Part shown: piece after piece, positions 20,968 to 32,140 of the stretch | Numbering within the stretch: position 1 is the first letter of the stretch | Layout of the letters: each line of letters opens with the position of its first letter | NCBI RefSeq assembly: GCF_037975245.1 | Contig: NC_092582.1 | Coordinates: 16,022,077 to 16,086,076, forward strand | Direction of reading: 5' to 3' | From: Apostichopus japonicus | Taxonomy: Eukaryota > Echinodermata > Holothuroidea > Aspidochirotida > Stichopodidae | Length of the DNA: 64,000 bases | The notes under the pieces: model-generated | What the model was told of the DNA's origin: nothing | Databases searched by the model: none | The model's input: the letters and a program-made list of their open reading frames with translations, nothing else | Program-made: the position numbers and the translations under genes

Positions 20968-22556
20968 CAGTAGGAAGTGAGAAGTTAACATGTCAAGTTT
21001 ATTTGTTTTGAGGGTTATTTGGATTTAAGACAATTAGGTCTTCTAGTGTTTACTGACTTGATGATGGGACTGATTGTACATCAAAAGACCTTTGATCATT
21101 AGTCACTTACTGTGTACTATGTACTGTGTACCTTCATTCAGCATACGGAAACTGAAGAACAGCTCTCTTGAAGTTAACGCTCTGCACAATAAAGTCTGTG
21201 TAATTATTGGTCTCAGAAGGGTGCAGCCCATTATTCTGTTTTTCACACTTCAAAATCGTGTAATAGCAGTATACATCCCGGCATTATTTGGCAGTTGACA
21301 GACTTGAACAATGCAGTGCAGATGTTTTTGTTTTTGAATTTCATCTTGGATAATTTCTTTTTTTCAATTAGACTTATAATATAAGCTCTCAAGAAGGATG
21401 TTTAATATACATGTGAAATTATTGACTCGTGAAAGTTAGGATGGCCATTTTCCTTGTTTAAAGTTTAAAACTGTGTTAAAAGTTTGAGGGAGATCTCTTT
21501 ATCAGATCTTACGATTTCCAGTTGAGTTTTTGTAATTTTTCTGTAATGGTATTAGGGTGTGCAGTATAGGCATCCTGTGTTTTTGGATGTACAGTTGTCC
21601 TAACAGGGAGATTTTACCACCATTGGCTTATGTACTATACATGTACTGTCACCTGAATGCAGACTTCTGTTGCTCAATTCACCTGGATTTGAGGATTTTC
21701 TTGGATATTTTCCTTTTCCTTTCGTGGACATCTTCGGGGAGAAAATTTGGAAAGTTAATGCTCTCCGAAAATCATCAGAATTTGTGCTTAAAAGATCAGG
21801 AGTTTGTAACTTTGAGACAAACGAGTCCCTACCTCCTCCTCCCGCCCCTACTAGTCCCATACACAAAACCCACTTTTATCTGGTTTGGAGTTACTTGAGG
21901 ATCAATTTGAGGTATAGAACAGGTAGTTGCAAACTGATCGCATTTTTCAGTGTCTATTGCAAAAGGAGCTACAATAGACTCGGATTGAGCAGTCTGTTAG
22001 ATGCTTACTTGTTAACTTCACCCATGTTTGGAAACTTTGTGAAACATATGTGCATGAAACATGCGTGCACGAAATGTGTGCATGGTAATATGTAGGAACA
22101 ATGCAGATGAGTCAGTAAAGATTGGGGGTAGTCTGTAGGTCAGGGGAGAAGGTGAAGTGGAAAATGGGAAAAAACAATGAAGGAAATGAAAGAAATTCTT
22201 TCATTGACAACAATTAATTTTCAACTGCAGACCTTGATTTTGGCAGGATCAACTCAACTGTGATTTAAATTTATGAAAACACTGAAAACACTGATTTAAT
22301 AATCATCAGACTGTACAATAGTGTAATGTGTCCAGTGGATATCGTGTTACACAGACACAGCTATATACTGCCAAAGCTATATGACACATACTGTAACAGT
22401 TACTGAACAGCTGCTGTAGTTTTAGTTAAAACTATAACATACACTGTTGACAGCATTGATGATAGTGTTTTGAATTTGAAGTGGAAGATGGGATGTATAT
22501 AGTGTGTATTCTATCAACTCTCAAAAGTTCATGGGGAAGCATGGGATGATCCAAGC

Positions 22557-22635
22557 ATGTTGCAGAGGTTTTCCAAATTTAGACGGAGTCATAGGAGAGT
22601 TGATCGCTTAATATCATCTTTGACAGGTGAAAAGG
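22557..22635 (+). CDS. ABL1: Candidate ABL1 alternative first exon, 1a-like (non-myristoylated)
   Basis: ATG at 22557 opens MLQRFSKFRRSHRRVDRL...LTGEK, 26 codons plus one base, ending at a perfect GTAAGT donor (22636). The leftover g joins the 49946 exon as Asp, keeping frame into SH3. The 79-nt coding length and phase equal what I recall for the vertebrate 1a exon, which also starts Met-Leu. Its position downstream of the 1b-like exon and upstream of the shared exon is the vertebrate order. The peptide is very basic and lacks Gly2, so it could not be myristoylated. The frame is open upstream to a TAG at 22500. An out-of-frame ATG at 22531 (MGKHGMIQACC..., stop at 22609) would overlap it as an upstream ORF if transcribed. 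Sequence similarity to known 1a exons is low. Confidence 0.5.
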
Positions 22636-24444
22636 GTAAGTTTTATTTTATAATTTTTGTCCCTGTCCTCTCTCTTTCTTGCCATCATGCTCTAAACTCA
22701 GAGATATTAAATAATAATAATAAGTAATATTAAAACCTTGTTCAATTAATTTTTTTTTTTTTTTTTTTTAACATATCTGTAATGTTTGTTAGTTCTGTTA
22801 AAAAAAGTTAGGTATTTCTGGAATTCTCGTCAAAATTATAGATTCGGGATGATGAAAGGGTGAGACAAAATTTGTGAAAAATTTTTAATTTTGCTTTTCG
22901 TGTGTATGTGATTATCATACAAAATATGAAAAAGTGTCATGAATGTGTTAAAACGGAATAGAATAAATTAATCGGTCATTAATTTTCAAACCTTCATTTT
23001 TTTGGGAAGAAAACCTAGGAAGTGCAGTCTTAGTTTGACCTGAATTCGAAATAGTCTTAAGTAAAGCTCTGGAGGTTGGTCAACTAATGTGTCAGTCAAT
23101 TAAGTCCAAAGAACCCAACAGCATGTATATATAGGCCATAATCACATCTAGAAAACTGAATATATACCTAACCGTTGCTCTCGTAGACAGGTATTACAAG
23201 TAAGAAATCTTCTATGGTGATATGATATTGGAGTGCTGCAAACACTCTTTGGTTTTACCGAAAGGGAAAACGAGGGAGTCACTCCTACTGACCTTGCAAA
23301 ATTGCGAAGGGACCGCTTTTTTCAAAGTTGGCAATGACTACAACGAGGATAGCAAAGTCATTAATTACTGTTACTGTTAGATTCGTCCAACTCGACAGCA
23401 TGTGGAAACGTTGTACTCAAAGCCGAAGCCAAAGTGAATTAATCACGTCACACATCCAGAGTCTCAACATGCTAAGTTCTTCAATACTGCCCTCAGTATC
23501 TGTCGGGAAACATTTTCAAACTGTTGGGAGGCCAAAATCGATGGCTAATCGATGTAAATTTTGGGATCTGAGAGGAGGGAGAAGTTTCCCTATGAGTGTT
23601 TCCATCATTTTAACTACATAAACTTGTGTACTGTAGTACAAGTTTTCATTTTTAGTGCAATCTTGATTAATTAATTGAAAGAAAAATGATTGACAATCGT
23701 TCGTTTTCTCCTGTACCTACCACTAGGATTTGAAATCAGGCTCACTCCTGTACACCACACTTACATCAAAAACACAATTATTCATTCGAAAACATGACTG
23801 GCAGTTATCTCCCTTCCCAGTTGAGAATTTTGGGTCCTACCATTTGAGGCTTGAACTGCCTAGGTATTGTTACGCCTCTCTTTTCATGCATTGCTGCCAT
23901 GCAGCTATTGACAACCACAAGGTTTACCATATATCGTAGTTCCATCTTTACTGAGGGAGGGTTCACCTCTTTTTGAATGATAACAAAAAAAAAAAAAAAG
24001 TATTACAGTAGATACAAGAGAACAACAACTTGTATACAGTAAGGCAGGATATTCATTGTTACATCTATTCTAAACAATTACTGCATTGTTCCTATATCAG
24101 TATAAGGTTATTAACAATTGTGATCACTGACACAGCAGAACATATTTGTCCTGTTTGGACAATCTTCCATTCTTTATAACAGCTAGTCAACATCATCTGT
24201 GCAATGAGCTTTGCCCGGCTTTACAAAACAAATACTGCAGGTGAAGTTTGGTTGGACAAGATATTTCTGGACAGGAAAGTGTGTATCCTGTGTTGGGACT
24301 TCCTGTTACAACACAGCCCTAAACATGTAAGGTGGTGTGAATTGAGGAGAGGTTCATAGGTCAATCAATTATCCTTTGCATGACTTATGAACACCATACA
24401 CACATATACATATGTCATGGGATCATTAAAGGAGTGTGCCTTAA

Positions 24445-25058
24445 AGCAGCATTTTGCGTCCTTTTCTATGATTTTTCTCAACCTCACTGACTCCACTATG
24501 CCACAACGACATACATAACTTGCTTATCTATTTAAATCTTACTTCATATGGTGGCATAAAAGTCGAAAAATTTGCAACTTTCAACTTTGTTTTTCTCCAA
24601 GATATTTCCGTTAGAACCCAATAAACCTCGCCCATAATATGAATATTTAAACACTACGAATGTCATTGACCAATAGGCCTATGTAATACAACACCATGCT
24701 TTATTTGTGTAGTCTATATGGCAGTTGTACCAGGGAGTTCCATGCATCTCCTGGTTGTACCAATGCAAAGTCTTGAATCTATTTTTAGCAACAGCTCATA
24801 GCTAAACCTGCATCTCTGATTGGTTGAATTCAAACTATTGGGTTTGGGGAACTGTATGCGATAAATTTTTAAATGTGGAATTTTCGTGGACACTTTTCTC
24901 ATTATCTGCAAATATCCTTAATAACTCACCAATTAATGTTGTTGGCAGGGAAAAACTTGGCTAATATCTTAGTTTGCTGTTTTGTGATTGATATATGTTA
25001 AAAACTTGTTGGACATGTGAAAAAAGTAGAAAATGGCGACCATACGCAAAATGCTGCT
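24445..25058. mobile_element. 614-bp DNA transposon flanked by TTAA (piggyBac- or Kolobok-like, non-autonomous)
   Basis: Starts AGCAGCATTTTGCGT and ends with its exact reverse complement, a 15-bp terminal inverted repeat. It lies between TTAA at 24441-24444 and TTAA at 25059-25062, the target preferred by piggyBac and Kolobok transposases. It has no transposase; a 65-codon minus-strand ORF inside is unrecognised. Confidence 0.85.
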
Positions 25059-25410
25059 TTAATTTGAAAAAAAAATAATAAAAATAAAGGAATGTCTGTC
25101 CCAAAATTGTAAGTTTGACACATCTATATGCATTATTATTTTTTTTTTAAAGAGTCATATGTTTATGCCTCTTAAATCTCAATTGCTTTGTTTGGTTTGG
25201 TTCAGTTGCTTTCTTCTATATCCTAAATGTATAGCGTTCTTGTAGTGATAACCAGAACCAGAACTGAACTATGCAGCAGTATGATATTCTGTAGGAGTAA
25301 TGGTAACAAAAAGAAATAGCTTGGTGCATTACCTGATGCAGGTTATGAACATGGTATCTGGTATATGATAAACATAATACAGTACACTGATTGGTTAGTA
25401 ATTTACTTAA

Positions 25411-25800
25411 TAATAATAATAATAATGGACATTTATAATGCGCTGGTATCCGTCAAAAAAGACGCTCATGGGCACAGTGACACAACAGTGCGACAGCCAA
25501 AAAAAAAAAAACAGTAATCATAGTACAAGACAATAATGCAAGCAAAAATGGGCAAAAGTGAACAGTTAAATTAAACAGTTTTTATCAGATGAGTCTTGGA
25601 GAGCATTTAAAAGAAGCAAGAGATGGACTGTGTTTTACATGTTCTGGAAGGCTGTTCCACAGAGAAGAGGCAGCAGCAGCAATAGCTCTTTTGTCCCATG
25701 ATCTGTTTGAGCGATTTTCTCACCTGTAGAAGTAATTGATTGTGTGATCTCATGAAAACTGTGATTTGCATGATATGGTTGTTTTGGTGACCTGGTAGGG
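25411..25800 (-). pseudogene. 3' end of a non-LTR retrotransposon (LINE), degenerate
   Basis: On the minus strand the sequence reads SWDKRAIAAAASSLWNSLPE followed by HVKHSPSLASFKCSPRLI and a stop. The pattern ...A...LWNSLP..V...PSL.SFK is the common C-terminus of jockey/CR1/Daphne-type LINE ORF2 proteins. After the stop come about 150 bp of 3' UTR ending GCGCATTATAAATGTCC and an ATT-repeat tail (plus-strand AAT repeats at about 25408-25428), the usual LINE tail. Upstream of the quoted part the frame is broken, so this is a dead 5'-truncated copy. Confidence 0.75.
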
Positions 25801-28314
25801 TATCTGGTATCCTGCCCTCTTCTCATTCTACCACCCAACTGACAATAGACATGCACAAATTTCACATTGGCAGTAAAAGCACATCAAGTTAGTAGGCATA
25901 GTAGTAGAATCAGTGTAATCACAAATATACAGAATTAGTGTAAATAGATATACAGAACATTTTTGTAAAAAAAATTCAAGAGGGAAGAAAGGAGTGGGGG
26001 GGGAGGGGAGGAGAGCATGGAAGGGGTGGAGATCCCCTACATAATAATCGGCTCCAATGACTCCATGGCCACACTCTTCCTCTTAAAAATCCTAAATCCA
26101 CACCTGATGTGATCAATCGTTATGCTATGTACTGTACAGCTGTATGCTCCTTTAAAGGAACTTGGCTGGGATGTTCCTTCTTTAACGTCACGAGAAAGAT
26201 AGCTCAGTTATGTTGTCTCTGTGTACACGTGTCTCTTCAGTACAGATCTATGTTTCAGTTATCTCTGATGACAAATTTATATTAGAACCTAATTTGTAAC
26301 TGAATGCTACATGGTATAAACCAAGATCCTGGACGCTTGGCTATCACATCCTGTTCTACAGTAGATAAACTTTTGTTTGTTTTTATTTGTAACAAAGTAC
26401 AGTAATTTAAAGCAACAATTCTGAGTTGTTTTTGGCAATGTTGACAAACTAACTTTTCGGATGGAAGAAACTTTAGGGTTTAAATCGATCAAGTCATGAT
26501 TTTTCTTTCCTACATTTCTTCACTGAATGATACAGTAAGTATATAACTAGTGAGTCAGTAAAAATGCCATATTTGCCTTTAAAGTAAGGAAAATGTCTAA
26601 AATTTGACCATCGGTGGCAAGGCTTTAATGCCCTAACACAGAAGGACACCATCCCTTCTCCACTCCTAGGCCCCTACCTCCCCCCCCCCCTCCCTCATCC
26701 AGGTTCAGCCTGGATGCTCAGCTTCTTGAACTGAGACCAGACCATTTGAAGCCAACTTTATTATTTAATACCGGGGGATTCCAACATGTAAACGCTGATC
26801 TATATGCATTTCATGAATGAACACAAACTAACCAATCCCTGCCTGTAGCTTTACAATTGATTTTGGTACTTTCCTGTTGCAAGTATAGTAGTCACGCAGT
26901 CATGACAATGTATTTTTTGGCCTTGATTTGATGGCCTGGACACCAATGTTTTCTGTTTGGGTTTGGGGATTTCCTGATTTCTGAGAATGGGTTAAGATAT
27001 TGAACAAACAAGTGTATTATCTTCATTGCTTGATTATTTACTACACAATAGTATCCTCCCCCCCCATCCCCCCCAAAAAATAAGATGATGATTTCATATT
27101 TAGAATGTTATTGTAATACTACCTCCCAAGAAAATAGGATCAATTTCTGTACCCCCAATCCATGCTATTCAGCCAATTATTTTTATTCCAGAGAGAGGTA
27201 CAGTTGGTATACAGAGTGTAGCTGGGTGTAAAAAGAATACAGATTCACAGGTGTGCTAAAACAGCTACACGATGAACTGATTTTGTTTTCTCGACTACAG
27301 TAGGGAGTTCAGATGCTGCCCCCTTCACATTGTGATTGTACATTAATAATAATACATGTTGCACTTTTGTCTAGCAAGGAATATGCAGTTTCTGTTAGCG
27401 ATGCAATGCGGTCTAACTAAGAGAAACCCGCACGGGTAAAACGTGCTTGAAGTAGGTCTAAGACATTCGAGTAAAATACAGACATTTTTGCATGCCCAGC
27501 CATCTGTACCTGCTCAGAGAGATTGGCTAAGTTTCATTTATGTCTTAGAACAATCCATGCTAAGCTAATTAAAGGGATAATCTGGTCTCATAGGCTGTGC
27601 CTTTTACACTCGTAAATGTTTAAACGAACAGAACTAAGTTTAATTAATTAGAATTATCTTCTAATGGTTTAAATTAAAAGTTTAAGTACCAAAATGATCA
27701 AAATTTGTGATATACTTCAATTGAGCAATGATCAACGAGTTGAATCTTATTTTTAAAACCGCAAAATCACGCCAAATACAAACACTTTTTCTTTAAAAAA
27801 AGAAAACTTCTTCTGAAAAGAACCAACATTTCTACCTATCCTACAGATCATTGAATTTGTTTTGAAAATAAATAAATTATTATAAACAACTGCAAGGTAC
27901 AGAGTTAACAACACTCCATTAGAGAGATTTAAAATGCTCACTACTTTCACAATGCCACAGAGCTTTTATGGTTCTAAGATGTCACTCTCTTTACATTTGA
28001 GAGTACCATTTCAAAGAAAGAAATCCCCCAAAGTTCTTTTCTACAGACCACTACTAGACAAATTAAAGTCATTCCCCAGTCACGTTGTATAATAATACCC
28101 ACACTTTACTTGTACAGCTAATTGCTTTGAAAACTTCAGCATAGTTCTAAAGTTTTCCTGTCAAATGATTCTTTTTCATTTCCTTTTCGTGCACATAGTT
28201 TGTCAAATGCTCTAACAAGTTGCAGTATGTTGGAAAGAAACCAATTCTGCACAAATATGTAAACTCATATAACTGTTTTTATTAGTAGCAGTCTGAGTAG
28301 CACTGTCTTCTACA

Positions 28315-28765
28315 ATATGAATACCGATTCTGCAAATTACGTATATATTCATGCCTGTTCTGACACCGATTCTGCACATTTCGTATATCCATACATTAGC
28401 TGTTCTGATACCAATACTGCACAATTCGTATATCCATACATTAGCTGTTCTGATACCAATACTGCGCATTTCGTATATTCATACTGTTCTGATACCAATT
28501 CTGCACAATTCGTATATATTCATGCATTAGCTGTTCTAGTACCAATAATGCGCATTTCGTATATATTCATGCTGTTCTGATACCAATTCTGCACATTTCG
28601 TTTATTCATATACTGTTCTGATACCAATTCTGCACATTATGTATATTCATACATTAGCTGTTCTGATACCAATACTGCGCATTTCGTATATTCATGCTGT
28701 TCTGATACCAATTCTGCACATTATGTATATTCATACCTGCTCTGATACCGATTCTACGCAAAGAC
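28315..28765 (+). repeat. Minisatellite, 38-48-bp unit, about 11 copies
   Basis: Units read GTTCTGATACCAATTCTGCA then CATTTCGTATATTCATAC, with or without an ATTAGCT insert that makes the two unit lengths. Stretches of the array stay open on both strands (repeats of SDTNTAQFVYPYI on plus), but unit length varies and breaks the frame, so coding is unlikely. Confidence 0.88.
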
Positions 28766-30439
28766 TTGACTGCCTGGTAATTCTTGTACCAATTATATGC
28801 TACTGTACAGCTTGTGGTTAGACTAGGTCCAGTAGTGGAGTGTACTGAACTGTACGTTCGCGCTGAAATGAAAGACAAGTAAACAACACTGATTTTTCGT
28901 ACTATGTTTTCTTTTTAATCAAATTTTTAAATAAGTTGCTGCAAAAGAAAACTCAGAGATGGGAAAGTCGTCATAATACATTTGAAGGCTAGGCTAGTGT
29001 CCATAGGTTCGTGTTAGTGTATGATAGTACAGTTAACGCTGGAAGTAGCAGTTCTGCGAAAATTTCCGGGTATACCAGTATCTGTTTTTGCTTATACTGA
29101 CGCACCCTATTGTGAAGCAACATTAAATCTGTGATGTATCTCCCAAATGGAATAAGATTTTTCTTAGCTCTGTTTGGGAAGGTTGTACGCTACAAGTATC
29201 TCTACTTATAGTGTCAATGTCATGTTATCTCATTTCCTATGTTAAGGGTCTAAATATATCGTGAAAACTTGAATTTTTATGAAATTTGAAGTTCGGAAAG
29301 CAAAAGTTTCAATCCCAAAATGGTGATTGTATATTCAGTTTCCTCCATTTTTTATTGAACTGTACATGAAATGGCAAGGAGAATGTATGGCTTATCAATT
29401 CATTATCAGGTACAGTATCACGCACATCATACTGCGGGCAATTAATTCAAGTACCAAGTCATCATTAATCCCGCAGTTTTGAGAGATCCTTTGAAAATTG
29501 GTTCAATGTTCTTGTAATGAGACTACTTTCACTTTTGATGTGTTTTCATTGTGCAGGAATTACATTCCAGTTTTTATAGTTAAATTTATAATACGCACCT
29601 ACTTCCCTCATAAACACCTCTAATACTATACGCTTAAATTGGTCAAGTCTTTAAACAGGGGGTGTGGCTACCATCCAGCCAGGCTCTGACTCCTCCTTCC
29701 TCTTTTGACAATTCGTATGGAAAGATCGCTCAAAATTGGTCCAGTTTTGATCTTTTCGATAACGTTAGTTTATGACATGAGGTATTTATTCTTCTTATCT
29801 TCTACGTGGCTACCATCCTTCTATATCATTTTTGAGCAGTTTTCAGCTGAGTTCCCTTTCCTTAAAATTGTGTTTTTTATCCATTTTTGTAGCCAAAGGC
29901 ATTCCAGTTTTCATAGGTAATTGCTATTAACACTGTAAATACAGACCAATTGAGTCAGATAAAGTTATCTTTTACCTTAAAAGTTTCTTCTTGCATTATG
30001 GCATGCAAACATGTGGGGGGGGGGGGGGGGTTGGGGTAGAGCAGCACTGGTCTTTTCCATTGGAGCTCTAAGGTTTATCCTCATTGAATCTTTTTTTTTT
30101 CATTCTCCTTTACTCATCTTTATGTAAATCATCTTTGTGAATCATTTGTACATTTCAGTAAAGTCTAAGTTTCAAACTTGCAAGAAGAAAAGAAAAAATA
30201 AACTTATGTAACAGGCAAGAACCTGAATGAAAAGCGTTAGTTTAATAAAGAACAAGCCAGAACTGGATGCTGATTCAATTGCTCATAACTTATATAAGAC
30301 CTTCTAAGAATGTACATTGGAGAAAATTTTATTTTCCACTTGTAAAGAGAGATATTAACTTGTGCAAAAATGTTTCGCAAATTAAAGCCTCTATCTCTCA
30401 TTTTCTTTACCGAAAATGTAAAATTTGAGGTGGAAGGTC

Positions 30440-30870
30440 AAAAAGTCATAAGGATGCTTTAAAAGTAACTTAATACCCAAAAAAGAAGTCTTGTTTTGAG
30501 AAAAGAAATTGAAGGCCAAAACACTGCACTGTCAACATCCAAAATGAAATGAGAGATGATTTCACATTCCCAAAACAAATGAGTTATTGTTTCACCATGT
30601 AATGTCCTTAGGGAACATAATGTGTTATCAGTGCTGGTAAACAGAGCAAGAACACTTATTTGTTCCAAGAGTGCTGTGAATGAATCGAAACTGAAAGCAC
30701 AGGATGTTGCTATCTTTTAACCGAAACGAATGGTGGCTGCATTCACAATGCTTTTCCAATCTTGTTTGTTTATATGATAATCTAGAACCTGATTCCATTC
30801 CTCAATGGCAGCTGGAGGAGTACAGTATGTACGGTTAAAAACCCTGTTACAGTCTTATATAAATATATCG
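30440..30870 (-). pseudogene. LINE ORF2 C-terminal remnant (L1/Tx1-like)
   Basis: Reading the minus strand, I find PPAAIEEWNQVLDY, then in another frame ILCFQFRFIHSTLGTNK, then ETITHLFWECEII. These resemble, in order, the C-terminal region of L1/Tx1-type LINE polyproteins (FQ.R..H..L.TN, then ET..HLFW.C). At least two frameshifts and internal stops separate the pieces, so the copy is inactive. Boundaries are approximate. Confidence 0.65.
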
Positions 30871-32060
30871 AGGAAGGTCGGGTGTGAACAGTGATATATG
30901 CGAGCTGTGAAATGTACCACGATTGGCAATAATTATCATTTTCAGTTCCATTCGTGGGTGCTTTCCTTTCCCTAGGAATTGGTTCCTTCCGTTTGAGGGT
31001 AGATTTACCTTGTTTCTCGGTAGATTAATACCTGCAAATATTTTCTTGATTTGTCCGTCTATTGTCTTTATATTCTGCTCTCACGTATGGTAAGACAGTT
31101 TTACTATATTGACCCTCATTCATTTCATTCTTAGCATTAATCCACTCTTTACATGCCAGTTTACTGTACTATTAACTTCTCTACAGGTATAAAATGTTGA
31201 GAAGTTTGAAAAATTACAAAACAGCTATGAAAAGTGTCTGGCTGACGACATGTTGAGGATTGAATCAAATCCATTAATTACTCACACAGTTTCTTTCCAT
31301 TCGGTGAAGAAAAATAAAAATCTTGAAGGATGTGCTAGCTCGGTTATTTGCAATAATTCTTTCTGGGACATGTATTCATAAGTACTGTATGTTTAAATTT
31401 TTACATGCCCATGCAGGGTTCGAAAACTCGTATATGCACAGGTTGTCTCGGGCTCCTTATTACTGTTTTTGGGCTACCCAACTTCATGTATAAGTCCAGT
31501 ATATTCCATGTTGGAGATTTGGATACAATTGGTTTAAGCACAGTTTAACAGATTTGATTGAAAATACCCTCTAAGAAGAGTGTAAACGAACGGTTGGCAA
31601 AATTTCATTGCTAAAATGTGCTAGTTGTGAGTTGGTGGTAAAATCAAAATATCGGCTTGAATATGTCAGACTATGTGTGAATTAGGAAATGTGCAGGTAG
31701 TTTGTCCAGAAGCCTCTGTCCTCCAAGGTATTCTCAGTGAGTTCAGAGACTGCAGCTTGTCAAGTTGAAAGGACCGATATATGGCAGTGCCCTCTGTTGA
31801 TTTAGGGCATGCCTGGAGATCTCCACTTTGAGTAACTTCTTAATGTCCATCTGCAATTCAGAGAATCAGTATGGTAAGGTACTTTTGTCAACTTTTACCA
31901 ACACTTAGAATGTTAAAATTTTGGGGTTTATATGGTAGCGACCTTTAAGGGCAGTACTCACACAGAAACATATGTAATGTTTCACATATACTGTAACTAT
32001 TGTTGAAATTGCTAATCTGTGGTAAGTAGACTTGAAGATGTGAAATTAATTTACTTTCTT

Positions 32061-32140
32061 TGTAAAGCGCTTTGAGCAGTAACTTTTGTTTACTGATTTG
32101 GTGCTATATAAGTCTCATTTATTATGATTATTATTATTAT
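32061..32140 (+). repeat. LINE/SINE 3' tail
   Basis: TGTAAAGCGCTTTGAGCAGT, then GGTGCTATATAAGTCTCATT and an ATTATT-repeat tail, form a 3' end widespread in marine invertebrate retroposons. It resembles the tail of the LINE remnant at 25411. I found no tRNA-like promoter upstream, so the element class is open. Confidence 0.6.

Larger units (their letters stand above)
14081..22556 (+). other. ABL1: ABL1 intron 1, second part
   Basis: Holds the 97-bp minisatellite (14441-15487), a MITE (16568-16926), the 977-bp inverted-repeat element and its relatives (17448-20967), a TCAA microsatellite at 19680-19720 and a poly-T run near 16139-16155. Around 20197-20500 two diverged blocks of about 155 bp share ordered words (CATGTG-CCTA, TTACAAT, TGTCACACTAC, GTATCAT), suggesting an old duplication. 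A 141-codon ORF at 21670-22095 is unrecognised. Confidence 0.6.

Noticed and set aside
23328-23621. 97-codon Ser/Arg-rich ORF
   Set aside because: No recognisable family, no splice signals at its ends.
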